Of a stretch of 21,384 nucleotides of DNA, positions 1-7,242 are shown in pieces; the stretch's first letter is position 1, and every line of letters begins with the position of its first letter. Location: positions 1 to 21,384 of the forward strand of contig DKNF01000059.1 in assembly GCA_002470165.1 (NCBI GenBank), in the 5' to 3' direction. The notes beneath the pieces were generated by a model. It had not been told where the DNA came from. It did no database searches and saw only the letters and a list, made by a program, of their open reading frames with translations. Position numbers and translations under genes: made by a program. Source of the stretch: Betaproteobacteria bacterium UBA7395. Lineage in GTDB: Bacteria; Pseudomonadota; Gammaproteobacteria; Burkholderiales; Rhodocyclaceae.

Positions 1-251
1 CTAGTACGAGAGGACCGGAGTGGACGAACCTCTGGTGTACCGGTTATGACGCCAGTCGTATCGCCGGGTAGCTATGTTCGGAAGAGATAAACGCTGAAAG
101 CATCTAAGCGTGAAACTCGCCTTAAGATAAGATTTCCCGGAGTCTTGAACTCCCTAAAGGGTCGTCGAAGACCACGACGTTGATAGGTCAGGTGTGGAAG
201 CGCAGTAATGCGTTAAGCTAACTGATACTAATTGCCCGTGCGGCTTGATCC
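1..251 (+). rRNA. rrl: 23S ribosomal RNA, 3' end (partial)
   Basis: The window opens inside the 3' domain of 23S rRNA. The first bases, CTAGTACGAGAGGACCGG, are the universally conserved sarcin-ricin loop. The following helices and the terminal CTGATACTAATTGCCCGTG stretch match the end of betaproteobacterial 23S rRNA. The mature 3' end is placed near 251 by similarity to the usual GGCTTGAYC end, so it is accurate to a few bases. The 5' part of the gene lies outside the window. Confidence 0.97.
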
Positions 252-355
252 TATAACCTTGTAACACTGCAGCATACTCATACCGCAGTCACAACATCAA
301 CCTTCTACCCCATTTTGCGTTCGGCGCGACTCAACCCGCGACGAACATACAAGTT

Positions 356-473
356 ACGCTTGGCGGCAATAGCCTTCTGGACCCACCCCTTCCCTTCCCG
401 AACAGGACCGTGAAACAGATGAGCGCCAATGATAGTGAGCTTCCGCTCGCGAAAGTAGGTCACCGCCAGGCTA
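356..473 (+). rRNA. rrf: 5S ribosomal RNA
   Basis: The terminal helix is visible: GCTTGGCGG at 358-366 pairs with CCGCCAGGC at 463-471. Between them lie the conserved segments CCCGAACAGGACCGTGAAAC and GATAGTG. The gene sits about 105 bases after 23S, the normal rrn operon order. The ends are estimated from the helix. The spacer 252-355 holds no gene I can support. Confidence 0.95.
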
Positions 474-482
474 CCCAAATCC

Positions 483-516
483 AAAACCCCCTCAGAAAAC
501 ACTGAGGGGGTTTTTG
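483..516 (+). terminator. Intrinsic terminator of the rRNA operon
   Basis: The stem CCCCCTCAG at 487-495 pairs with CTGAGGGGG at 502-510 around a six-base A-rich loop. It is flanked by AAAA upstream and TTTTT downstream, so the hairpin could work in both directions. It lies 10 bases after 5S rRNA and closes the rrn operon. Confidence 0.92.
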
Positions 517-581
517 CGTTTGCGAACGACGAAAGCACGGGGAATTTAGTTGTCGATCCTCGGGGCGGCGAAGGCGCTCTG

Positions 582-590
582 TGCTAGAAT
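582..590 (+). promoter_or_regulatory. Extended -10 promoter of the SRP RNA
   Basis: TGC-TAGAAT forms an extended -10 element (TGn plus a near-consensus hexamer). It places the start point at about 597-598, where the SRP RNA terminal helix begins. No good -35 hexamer is seen at the right distance, as is usual for extended -10 promoters. Confidence 0.6.
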
Positions 591-597
591 TCGCACC

Positions 598-694
598 GGC
601 GGGTCTCCCCGCATTGTAGTGTGGTGAACCTGGTCAGGTCCGGAAGGAAGCAGCCACAGCCATTAACTGCAAGTGCCGGGGGTTAGGCTCGCCA
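598..694 (+). ncRNA. ffs: 4.5S RNA of the signal recognition particle (small bacterial type)
   Basis: This RNA binds Ffh and targets nascent membrane proteins to FtsY and the Sec translocon. The diagnostic apical hairpin with GGTCAGGTCC and GGAAGGAAGCAGCC lies at 632-655. The ends pair (GGCG at 598-601 with CGCC at 690-693), giving a hairpin of about 97 nt, the usual size of the Alu-less proteobacterial form. It ends about 30 bases before the dnaX start. ffs next to dnaX is a common proteobacterial arrangement, and dnaX could be co-transcribed from the ffs promoter. Ends are inferred from pairing. Confidence 0.95.
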
Positions 695-722
695 CTTTCA
701 TTTTTGCTTTGGTGTGGGGCGC

Positions 723-2336
723 ATGAGTTACCAGGTTCTCGCCCGCAAGTGGCGACCGCGCAATTTTTCGACACTCGTCGGCCAGGAACATGTGGTTCGG
801 GCGTTGACGCATGCCTTGTCCGAACAGCGTTTGCACCATGCTTACCTGTTCACCGGCACACGTGGGGTCGGCAAGACCACCATCGCGCGCATCCTGGCCA
901 AATCCCTGAATTGCGAAACCGGCATTACCGCCACGCCTTGCGGCAAGTGCTCGGCCTGTCAGGAAATCGACGCCGGGCGTTTTGTCGATCTGCTGGAAGT
1001 CGATGCGGCAACCAATACCCGTGTCGACGAAATGCGTCAGTTGCTCGAAAACGCGATCTACGCGCCGACGCGCGGCCGATTCAAGGTTTACGTGATCGAC
1101 GAAGTGCACATGCTGTCGACCTCTGCCTTCAATGCCATGCTGAAGACGCTGGAGGAGCCGCCGGAGCACGTCAAGTTCATCTTGGCGACGACCGATCCAC
1201 AGAAGATTCCGGTTACCGTCCTGTCACGCTGCCTGCAGTTCAACCTCAAGCAGATGCCGGCGCCGGCCATCTCCGGTCATCTGGCGAACATCCTGCAAGC
1301 CGAGGACATACCGTTCGATCATGGGGCCTTGGCCCTGATTGCCCGTTCGGCCGGGGGTAGCATGCGCGATTCGCTGTCCCTGCTCGACCAGGCCATCGCG
1401 CATGGTGCCGGGCGGGTGGAAGAGGCGCAGGTCCGGGTCATGTTGGGCAGCGTTGACCAGGATCATCTGTTTTCGATACTGGAAGCGCTGCACGAAGGTA
1501 ATGCCTCGGCTTTGCTGCAGGTCGCGTCGACGCTGGCGGTGCGCAGCCTCTCCTTTGCCAGTGCGCTGCAGGAACTTGCGGCGTTGTTGACGCGTATCCA
1601 GGTGGCGCAATGCGTGCCCGATGCCGTTGACGAAGAGGACCCGGACCGCGAACGCATTGCCATGCTGGCGCGCATGCTGTCGCCCGAGTTTGTCCAGTTG
1701 GCCTACCAGATCGTCAATCTCGGCCGCGCCGAACTGGGTCTGGCGCCGGACGAGCATGCCGGATTCCTGATGACCCTGCTGCGGCTGCATGCTTTCCGGC
1801 CACGCGGTGTGCCGGAAATGCTGTATACGGTTCGCGCAACACCGCGGCCGGCGGCGGTGTCTGCCCCCGCTGCCAAGGCGCCGGTGGCCGCAGTCATGCC
1901 GCCGGCACCGGTTGCCGAGCGAGCGGCTCCCGCGCCGAGCCCGTTTGCGGATGATGGTGGCGATGACTGGAATGCCACGGTTGCCCGTCTGGCGCTGAGT
2001 GGCTTGGCCAAGGAGCTGGCGCTGAATTGCGAATTGCGGGCGCTTGAGGAAGCACGTTGTCTGTTGCGCTTGCCCTCGACGAAGGGGCACCTGCAGATGA
2101 AGCCGGCGCCCGAGCGTTTGCAACAGGCCTTGAGCGAATATTTCGGTCGGCCGCTGGTGCTGAAAATCGAACTGGGCGATCCGTCGTCCGAGACGCCGGC
2201 CGAACAGGCGGGGCGGCAGCGGCAGGCACGTCAGGCCGACGCCGAAGCGGCCATTGAACAGGATCTGTTCGTCCAGGAGGCGATTTCCTCGCTGGATGCA
2301 TCCATTGTGAAATCTTCCATTAAACCCATTGATTGA
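723..2336 (+). CDS. dnaX: DNA polymerase III subunit gamma/tau (clamp loader ATPase)
   Basis: DnaX is the motor subunit of the clamp loader that opens and loads the beta clamp during replication. The 537-residue product begins [12 protein letters not shown], the family's usual start. An in-frame GTG at 714 is possible but would only add three residues. Visible motifs are Walker A GTRGVGKT at 45-52, the four zinc cysteines at 64, 73, 76 and 79, Walker B with DEVH at 126-129, sensor 1 ATTD at 155-158 and the SRC motif at 168-170. An Ala/Pro-rich linker at roughly residues 378-410 precedes the C-terminal tau region. No A-rich slippery sequence like the E. coli AAAAAAG signal occurs in the gene, so a separate gamma form by frameshifting is not evident. 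It is followed by ybaB after 11 bases. Confidence 0.97.
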   Translation: MSYQVLARKWRPRNFSTLVGQEHVVRALTHALSEQRLHHAYLFTGTRGVGKTTIARILAKSLNCETGITATPCGKCSACQEIDAGRFVDLLEVDAATNTRVDEMRQLLENAIYAPTRGRFKVYVIDEVHMLSTSAFNAMLKTLEEPPEHVKFILATTDPQKIPVTVLSRCLQFNLKQMPAPAISGHLANILQAEDIPFDHGALALIARSAGGSMRDSLSLLDQAIAHGAGRVEEAQVRVMLGSVDQDHLFSILEALHEGNASALLQVASTLAVRSLSFASALQELAALLTRIQVAQCVPDAVDEEDPDRERIAMLARMLSPEFVQLAYQIVNLGRAELGLAPDEHAGFLMTLLRLHAFRPRGVPEMLYTVRATPRPAAVSAPAAKAPVAAVMPPAPVAERAAPAPSPFADDGGDDWNATVARLALSGLAKELALNCELRALEEARCLLRLPSTKGHLQMKPAPERLQQALSEYFGRPLVLKIELGDPSSETPAEQAGRQRQARQADAEAAIEQDLFVQEAISSLDASIVKSSIKPID

Positions 2337-2347
2337 CGGAGCAGCAC

Positions 2348-2671
2348 ATGATTAAGGGCGGTTTGGGCGGCCTGATGAAGCAGGCCCAGATGATGCAGGA
2401 AAACATGAAGAAGGCGCAGGAGCAGTTGGCGCAGACCGAAGTCGAAGGCCAGGCCGGTGCCGGCATGGTCAAGGTGGTGATGACCTGCGCGCACGATGTG
2501 CGTCGCGTTTCCATCGATCCTTCGGTGATGGACGACCGGGAGATGCTCGAAGACCTGATCGCGGCCGCGATGAACGATGCTGCGCGCAAGGGCGAAGCCC
2601 TGAGCCAGGAAAAGATGTCCGGCTTCACCGCTGGCATGAATCTGCCGCCGGGTTTCAAGCTGCCGTTCTGA
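2348..2671 (+). CDS. ybaB: YbaB/EbfC family nucleoid-associated protein
   Basis: This is a small DNA-binding protein of the YbaB/EbfC family, which forms dimers and is associated with the nucleoid. The 107-residue product starts [20 protein letters not shown]. An N-terminal helix with many Met, Gln and Lys residues leads into the conserved core containing [12 protein letters not shown] and the C-terminal [12 protein letters not shown] at 2348 is preceded by GACGGAG; a TTG at 2333 would overlap the end of dnaX and lacks family support. It is the middle gene of dnaX-ybaB-recR and its stop is one base before the recR start, so the two are probably translationally coupled. Confidence 0.95.
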   Translation: MIKGGLGGLMKQAQMMQENMKKAQEQLAQTEVEGQAGAGMVKVVMTCAHDVRRVSIDPSVMDDREMLEDLIAAAMNDAARKGEALSQEKMSGFTAGMNLPPGFKLPF

Positions 2672-2672
2672 C

Positions 2673-3275
2673 GTGAATCCCAGCGGACTTGAGGCCCTGA
2701 TCGAGGCCCTGCGCTGTCTGCCGGGGATCGGCCCCAAGTCCGCCCAGCGGCTGGCCTACCACCTGATGCAGCACGACCGGGCCGGGGCGGCCCGGCTGGG
2801 TGATGCGATTCAGCATGCCCTGCAGGCGATTCGTCACTGTCAGCGCTGCAACACCTTCACCGAACTCGATATCTGCGAGCGCTGTGCTTCGCCACGGCGC
2901 GATCCCAGCCTGCTGTGCGTGGTCGAGACGCCGGTCGACATGAACATGATGGAGCAGACTCAGGCCTATCAGGGGCTCTATTACGTCCTGATGGGCCGGA
3001 TCTCGCCCATGGATGGCATCGGCCCGCGCGATCTCGCGCTCGAACGCCTGCTGGCCCGGGCCTGCGACGGCCAGGTGCGTGAAGTGATCCTGGCGACCAA
3101 CTACACCAATGAAGGCGAAGCGACGGCGCATTACATCATGGCCATGCTCAAGGCGCGCGATATCAACGTCACCCGGATCGCTCGTGGGGTGCCCGTGGGC
3201 GGCGAACTTGAGTACGTCGACGCCGGAACGCTGGCGCAGGCTTTGCGCGAACGCAAGGTTCTGGGTACGTCCTGA
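2673..3275 (+). CDS. recR: Recombination mediator protein RecR
   Basis: RecR works with RecO (and RecF) to load RecA on gapped single-stranded DNA during recombinational repair. The 200-residue length is standard. Visible parts are an N-terminal helix-hairpin-helix with [13 protein letters not shown] (residues 16-28), a zinc motif with cysteines 56, 59, 68 and 71, and a Toprim domain from about 79 to 175, starting with LCVVETP and including [12 protein letters not shown]. The C-terminal part carries the conserved [13 protein letters not shown]. The start is GTG at 2673, one base after the ybaB stop; the protein begins [13 protein letters not shown], as in relatives. Confidence 0.97.
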   Translation: MNPSGLEALIEALRCLPGIGPKSAQRLAYHLMQHDRAGAARLGDAIQHALQAIRHCQRCNTFTELDICERCASPRRDPSLLCVVETPVDMNMMEQTQAYQGLYYVLMGRISPMDGIGPRDLALERLLARACDGQVREVILATNYTNEGEATAHYIMAMLKARDINVTRIARGVPVGGELEYVDAGTLAQALRERKVLGTS

Positions 3276-3289
3276 TTGCGACAGCGGCT

Positions 3290-3317
3290 TTTATCGGGGG
3301 TTCCATTGGCGTATAAT
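3290..3317 (+). promoter_or_regulatory. Probable sigma-70 promoter of petABC
   Basis: A perfect -10 hexamer TATAAT lies at 3312-3317, 47 bases before the petA ATG. The best -35 candidate 16 bases upstream is a weak TTTATC at 3290-3295. It sits in the 89-base gap after recR. Confidence 0.55.
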
Positions 3318-3364
3318 TTAGCGTTTGTTTTTAAACCCATTCAATTCCTTCAGGGGTCAGCGTT

Positions 3365-3964
3365 ATGAGCAATCAAGGGAAAGTGGACTGCGGCCGGCGG
3401 CGTCTAGTCGTCGCAACCGCAGCCGTGGGCGGTGTGGGCGCGGTTGCCGCGCTCGTGCCGTTCGTGTCCAGTTTGCTTCCGTCCGAACGTGCCAAGGCAG
3501 CAGGCGCACCGGTCGAAGTCGATATCAGCAAGCTGGAATCCGGTCAGATGATCACCGTCGAATGGCGCGGCAAGCCGGTCTGGATTATCAATCGGACCCA
3601 GGAAATGCTCGATACGCTGCCCAAGCTGGCCGACCAGATGGCCGACCCGAATTCCGAGGTGAAGTCGCAGCAGCCTGATTACGCTGCCAACCCGACCCGT
3701 TCGATCAAGGAAAACCTGCTGGTCGTCGTCGGTATCTGTACCCACCTGGGTTGCTCGCCCACCTCGAAGTTCAAGGCCGGTGCCGAAGAAGGCATGACCG
3801 CCGACTGGCTGGGCGGCTTCCTGTGCCCCTGCCACGGTTCGACGTTCGACTTCGCCGGCCGCGTGTTCAAGGCGAAGCCTGCACCGACCAATCTCGAAGT
3901 GCCGCCGCACGCGTATCTGAGCGATACCCGTATTCTGGTTGGCGAAGACAAGAAGGGGGCATGA
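3365..3964 (+). CDS. petA: Ubiquinol-cytochrome c reductase, Rieske iron-sulfur subunit
   Basis: This is the Rieske [2Fe-2S] subunit of the cytochrome bc1 complex (complex III), which takes an electron from ubiquinol at the Qo site and passes it to cytochrome c1. The 199-residue protein has a twin-arginine-like N-terminus (CGRRRLVVATAA) followed by a hydrophobic anchor at about residues 14-38, the usual Tat-targeted uncleaved anchor of bacterial Rieske proteins. Cluster ligands are in CTHLGC (125-130) and CPCHGS (154-159), including the disulfide cysteines. The C-terminal sequence closes the Rieske fold. It is the first gene of petABC; its stop overlaps the first possible ATG of petB. Confidence 0.97.
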   Translation: MSNQGKVDCGRRRLVVATAAVGGVGAVAALVPFVSSLLPSERAKAAGAPVEVDISKLESGQMITVEWRGKPVWIINRTQEMLDTLPKLADQMADPNSEVKSQQPDYAANPTRSIKENLLVVVGICTHLGCSPTSKFKAGAEEGMTADWLGGFLCPCHGSTFDFAGRVFKAKPAPTNLEVPPHAYLSDTRILVGEDKKGA

Positions 3965-3966
3965 CC

Positions 3967-5268
3967 ATGGCTGGTGGAAATTTCGAAAAGTACAAGTCGG
4001 ACGGCTCGCTGGCCGGCAACGTGCTGGAATGGGTTGATGCCCGTTTCCCGGCAACCTCGATGTGGAAGGGTCACCTTTCCGAATACTACGCACCGAAGAA
4101 CTTCAACTTCTGGTACTTCTTTGGCTCGCTGGCCCTGCTGGTTCTGGTCATCCAGATTGTTACCGGCATCTTCCTGGTCATGCACTACAAGCCGGATGCC
4201 TCGCTGAACGCCGCCGGTGTGCCGGTCGCCTTCGCCTCGGTCGAATACATCATGCGCGACGTGCCGGGTGGCTGGCTGATCCGCTACATGCACTCGACCG
4301 GTGCCTCGGCCTTCTTCATCGTGGTCTATCTGCACATGTTCCGTGGCCTGATCTACGGTTCGTACCGCAAGCCGCGCGAGCTGACCTGGCTGTTCGGCGT
4401 CGGCATCTTCCTGGTGCTGATGGGCGAAGCCTTCTTCGGTTACCTGCTCCCGTGGGGCCAGATGTCGTACTGGGGTGCCCAGGTCATCGTGAACCTGTTC
4501 GGTGCCATTCCTGTGGTCGGTAACGATCTGTCGATCCTGATCCGCGGCGACTTCGTCGTTGGCGATGCGACCCTGAACCGCTTCTTCTCCTTCCACGTGA
4601 TCGCCTTCCCGCTGGTGCTGATCGGTCTGGTTGCCGCGCACATTCTGGCGCTGCACGAAACCGGCTCGAACAACCCGGACGGTATCGACATCAAGGAAAA
4701 GAAAGACGAGAAGGGCATTCCGCTCGACGGTATCCCGTTCCATCCGTACTACACGGTCAAGGACATCGTCGGTGTGGTCGTCTTCCTGATGGCTTTCAGC
4801 GCGATCATGTTCTTCGCGCCGGAAGGTGGCGGCCTGTTCCTGGAAACGCCGAACTTCTATCCGGCCGATCCGCTTAAGACGCCGCCGCATATCGCGCCGG
4901 TCTGGTACTTCACCCCGTACTACTCGATCCTGCGTGCCATCGTCTGGAACTTCTTCGGTCTTGATGCCAAGTTCTGGGGTGTGGTCGCCATGGGCGCCTC
5001 GGTCGTGATCTTCGCCTTCCTGCCGTGGCTTGATCGTAGCCCGGTACGTTCGATCCGCTATCGCGGCCCGATCACCAAGGTGATGATCACCCTGTTCGTG
5101 ATCTGCTTCCTCATCCTCGGTTATCTGGGTACCCAGGCTCCGTCGGCCATGGGTGAACTGGTCTCGCAGATTTGTACGGTGTTCTATTTCGGCTTCTTCC
5201 TCGCCATGCCCTGGTGGTCCCGGATGGATAAGTACAAGCCGGTTCCCGAACGCGTGACGACGAAGTGA
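3967..5268 (+). CDS. petB: Ubiquinol-cytochrome c reductase, cytochrome b subunit
   Basis: Cytochrome b is the membrane core of complex III, carrying hemes bL and bH and the Qo and Qi quinone sites. The start chosen is ATG 3967 (MAGGNFEKYK), because the AAGGGGG stretch ending at 3959 is seven bases away. ATG 3961, overlapping the petA stop, would add only MT. The product is about 433 residues with many hydrophobic helices. Heme histidines are visible at 109 and 123 (14 apart) and at 210 and 225 (15 apart). The Qo-site motif reads PVWY at 311-314 instead of the mitochondrial PEWY. The C-terminal part (ITKVMITLFVICFLILGYLG) fits the long bacterial form with eight helices. Confidence 0.96.
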   Translation: MAGGNFEKYKSDGSLAGNVLEWVDARFPATSMWKGHLSEYYAPKNFNFWYFFGSLALLVLVIQIVTGIFLVMHYKPDASLNAAGVPVAFASVEYIMRDVPGGWLIRYMHSTGASAFFIVVYLHMFRGLIYGSYRKPRELTWLFGVGIFLVLMGEAFFGYLLPWGQMSYWGAQVIVNLFGAIPVVGNDLSILIRGDFVVGDATLNRFFSFHVIAFPLVLIGLVAAHILALHETGSNNPDGIDIKEKKDEKGIPLDGIPFHPYYTVKDIVGVVVFLMAFSAIMFFAPEGGGLFLETPNFYPADPLKTPPHIAPVWYFTPYYSILRAIVWNFFGLDAKFWGVVAMGASVVIFAFLPWLDRSPVRSIRYRGPITKVMITLFVICFLILGYLGTQAPSAMGELVSQICTVFYFGFFLAMPWWSRMDKYKPVPERVTTK

Positions 5269-5281
5269 GAGGATGCATAAA

Positions 5282-6001
5282 ATGAAAAAATTTCTGATCG
5301 CATTGCTCTTCGCACCGGTCCTGGCTTTCGCAGCCGGCGCCAACGTGCCGCTCGACAAGTGGCCCGGTTCGGTGAGCGACAAGGCAGCGCTGCAGAACGG
5401 TGCCAAGCTGTTCGTCAATTACTGCATGAATTGCCACAGCGCTTCGTACATGCGCTACAAGAACCTGATGGATCTTGGCCTGACTGAACAACAGGTCAAG
5501 GAAAACCTGATGTTCACCAGCGACAAGATCGGTGACCTGATGATGGTTGCTGCGCGTCACGATGAGCAGAAGCAGTGGTTCGGCGCAATGCCGCCGGATC
5601 TGACCATCATCGCCCGTGCTCGTGGGTGGATTGGAAATCCTGGTGGCGGTGCCGACTGGTTGTACACCTATCTGCGTACCTTCTATCAGGACAACAAGCG
5701 TCCGACCGGCTGGAACAACGTTGCGTTCGAAGCTGTCGGCATGCCGCATGTGCTGTGGGAACTGCAGGGCACCCAGGTGATGAACCCGGAAACCCACAAG
5801 CTCGAACTGGCCGTTCCCGGCAAGATGAGCCCGGCGGAATACGACAAGGCGGTTTCCGACCTGGTCGGCTTCATGGTCTGGATGGGCGAACCGCAGCAAG
5901 AGTACCGCAAGACGCTCGGCATCTTCGTGCTGGCCTTCCTGGCGCTGCTCTTCGTGGTGGCTTACGCCCTGAAGAAGGAATACTGGAAAGACATTCACTG
6001 A
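5282..6001 (+). CDS. petC: Ubiquinol-cytochrome c reductase, cytochrome c1 subunit
   Basis: Cytochrome c1 accepts the electron from the Rieske protein and gives it to soluble cytochrome c in the periplasm. ATG 5282 gives 239 residues beginning with a Sec signal peptide (MKKFLIALLFAPVLAFAAGA, cleavage probably after about residue 18). It is preferred to ATG 5273, which overlaps the AGAGG ribosome binding site. The c-type heme motif CMNCH is at residues 48-52. The methionine in WFGAMPPDLT is the likely distal ligand. A C-terminal helix (GIFVLAFLALLFVVAYAL) anchors the protein, followed by the basic end KKEYWKDIH. It is the last gene of petABC and is followed by a hairpin terminator. Confidence 0.96.
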   Translation: MKKFLIALLFAPVLAFAAGANVPLDKWPGSVSDKAALQNGAKLFVNYCMNCHSASYMRYKNLMDLGLTEQQVKENLMFTSDKIGDLMMVAARHDEQKQWFGAMPPDLTIIARARGWIGNPGGGADWLYTYLRTFYQDNKRPTGWNNVAFEAVGMPHVLWELQGTQVMNPETHKLELAVPGKMSPAEYDKAVSDLVGFMVWMGEPQQEYRKTLGIFVLAFLALLFVVAYALKKEYWKDIH

Positions 6002-6020
6002 TCCTTCCCGGATCGGCTGA

Positions 6021-6070
6021 CGGCATCGTGGGTTAGACCTTGGTCTGCCCCCGATGCCGAATCTCATTTT
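6021..6070 (+). terminator. Hairpin terminator after petC
   Basis: CGGCATCG at 6021-6028 pairs with CGATGCCG at 6052-6059. Inside, GGG and AGACC pair with GGTCT and CCC, giving a long stem with a short TT-type loop, followed by ATCTCATTTT. The T-run is short, so termination may be partial and sspA could receive some readthrough from petABC. Confidence 0.6.
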
Positions 6071-6084
6071 GAGGGTTGCTAAAC

Positions 6085-6681
6085 ATGATGAACCTCTATT
6101 CGGGCACAACCTGCCCCTTCAGTCACCGTTGCCGTATCGTCCTGTTCGAAAAGGGCATGGACTTCCAGGTGATCGACGTCGATCTGTTCTCCAAGGCCGA
6201 CGAAATGGCCGCCATCAACCCGCACGGCCGCGTGCCGGTGCTGGCCGAACGCGACCTGGTGCTGTTCGAGCCGAACATCATCAACGAATACATCGACGAG
6301 CGTTTCCCGCATCCGCAGTTGATGCCGGCCGATCCGATCATGCGCGCGCGCGCGCGCCAGTTGCTGATCGGCATGGAGCGCGAAATCTTCTCGCACATGG
6401 AAATCATCGAGAAGAACGGCAAGACCGCCGACAAGGCACGTCAGGAAATCAAGGCACGCCTGACCGAGATCGTGCCCATCTTCAACAAGCAGAAGTTCAT
6501 GCTGGGTGATGAGTTCTCGATGCTCGACGTTGCCATCGCCCCGTTGCTGTGGCGTCTGGACCACTACGGCATCGACCTCGGCAAGGCCGCGGCACCGCTG
6601 ATGAAGTACGCCGAGCGCATCTTCAGCCGCCAGGGCTTCATCGACGCGCTGACGCCGTCGGAAAAGGCCATGCGCAAGTAA
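6085..6681 (+). CDS. sspA: Stringent starvation protein A (GST-fold RNA polymerase-associated regulator)
   Basis: SspA binds RNA polymerase and affects stationary-phase and acid-stress transcription in E. coli. The 198-residue protein has a thioredoxin-like N-terminal domain (MMNLYSGTTCPFSHRCRIVL) with the GRVPVL cis-proline motif, then an all-helical GST C-terminal domain from about residue 85. ATG 6085 has GAGGG nine bases upstream; a second ATG at 6088 and a TTG at 6076 are alternatives. It is followed directly by sspB, one base after its stop. petABC-sspAB is a recurrent order in beta- and gammaproteobacteria. A 16-base alternating GC run at 6342-6357 lies in the coding sequence. Confidence 0.94.
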   Translation: MMNLYSGTTCPFSHRCRIVLFEKGMDFQVIDVDLFSKADEMAAINPHGRVPVLAERDLVLFEPNIINEYIDERFPHPQLMPADPIMRARARQLLIGMEREIFSHMEIIEKNGKTADKARQEIKARLTEIVPIFNKQKFMLGDEFSMLDVAIAPLLWRLDHYGIDLGKAAAPLMKYAERIFSRQGFIDALTPSEKAMRK

Positions 6682-6682
6682 G

Positions 6683-7114
6683 ATGGAACTGCCGTCCACC
6701 AAGCCCTATCTGTTGCGCGCCATCTGGGAGTGGTGCTGCGACAACGGCTTTACGCCCTACATCGCGGTCCAGGTCGATGCGCGCACCCAGGTGCCGCGTG
6801 AGTTCGTCCGCGACGGCCAGATCGTGCTCAATCTCGGCCCGGATGCAACCAACAAGTTGCAGATGGGGAACGAACTGATCGAGTTCCAGGCCCGTTTCGG
6901 TGGTGTCGCCCGCGAACTGTCGGTGCCGGTGGGCCAGGTTTCGGCGATCTACGCTCGCGAGAACGGGGCCGGCATGGCTTTCGAGGTCGGCGATGAGGCT
7001 TTGCCGTTTGACGAGGACGAAGAAGCTGTGCCGGTGGACGAAGTCCCCGAAGACGAACCGCCATCGCCGTCACGCCCTGAAGGCGGGCGGCCGAAGCTGC
7101 AACGCGTCAAATAA
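6683..7114 (+). CDS. sspB: ClpXP adaptor / stringent starvation protein B
   Basis: SspB delivers SsrA-tagged and some other substrates to the ClpXP protease. The 143-residue product has the usual layout: a folded substrate-binding domain to about residue 100 (starting STKPYLLRAIWEWC), an acidic and proline-rich flexible linker at about 103-126, and the C-terminal ClpX-binding tail GGRPKLQRVK, similar to the XB motif of E. coli SspB. ATG 6683 follows the sspA stop by one base, implying coupling. A strong terminator follows. Confidence 0.95.
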   Translation: MELPSTKPYLLRAIWEWCCDNGFTPYIAVQVDARTQVPREFVRDGQIVLNLGPDATNKLQMGNELIEFQARFGGVARELSVPVGQVSAIYARENGAGMAFEVGDEALPFDEDEEAVPVDEVPEDEPPSPSRPEGGRPKLQRVK

Positions 7115-7133
7115 GGACACGGCATCCCCGGGA

Positions 7134-7150
7134 TGCACCAAAAAAGGGAA
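7134..7150 (+). promoter_or_regulatory. Possible NtrC-like site upstream of nasA
   Basis: TGCACCAAAAAAGGGAA keeps the left half-site of the NtrC dyad (TGCACY) and only part of the right half. Its centre is about 87 bases before the predicted nasA start point, a fitting enhancer distance. It overlaps the left arm of the sspB terminator, whose constraint could explain part of the resemblance. Confidence 0.35.
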
Positions 7151-7178
7151 AACCTGCATCGGGTTTTCCCTTTTTTTA
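7141..7178 (+). terminator. Strong intrinsic terminator of sspAB
   Basis: AAAAAGGGAAAACC at 7141-7154 pairs perfectly with GGTTTTCCCTTTTT at 7162-7175, with a seven-base loop and a T-tract of seven. It separates sspAB from the nitrate assimilation region. A smaller hairpin (GCATCC/GGATGC, 7122-7136) precedes it. Confidence 0.95.
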
Positions 7179-7181
7179 TTG

Positions 7182-7194
7182 CAACCCATTGATT
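7182..7194 (-). promoter_or_regulatory. IHF-like site upstream of nasA
   Basis: Read on the - strand this is AATCAATGGGTTG, a full match to the IHF consensus WATCAANNNNTTR. It lies eight bases before the sigma-54 -24 element, where IHF bending typically helps NtrC contact the polymerase. The consensus is short, so the support comes mainly from its position and from similar sites at the other two promoters. Confidence 0.55.
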
Positions 7195-7202
7195 ATTATG
7201 GA

Positions 7203-7218
7203 TGGCACGCCTGTTGCT
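7203..7218 (+). promoter_or_regulatory. Sigma-54 promoter of nasA-ybiB
   Basis: TGGCACG-CCTG-TTGCT matches the sigma-54 consensus TGGCACG-N4-TTGCW. The -24 GG (7204-7205) and -12 GC (7216-7217) are separated by exactly ten bases. The start point should be near 7229, leaving a leader of only about 14 bases, so no leader-RNA control is possible here. Confidence 0.88.
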
Positions 7219-7242
7219 CAATGCACGACCGGAAGGAAGATC

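Noticed and set aside
305..538. 77-residue - strand open frame across the 5S rRNA
   Set aside because: It overlaps the 5S rRNA and the rrn terminator and resembles no protein.
723..2336. Programmed frameshift producing a separate gamma subunit from dnaX
   Set aside because: No A-rich heptamer slippery site is present in the gene.
3679..5418. 579-residue open frame on the - strand opposite petABC
   Set aside because: It is a GC-rich shadow of petA-petB-petC, rich in Arg, Asp, His and Gln, with no recognisable domain. The + strand genes are unmistakable.
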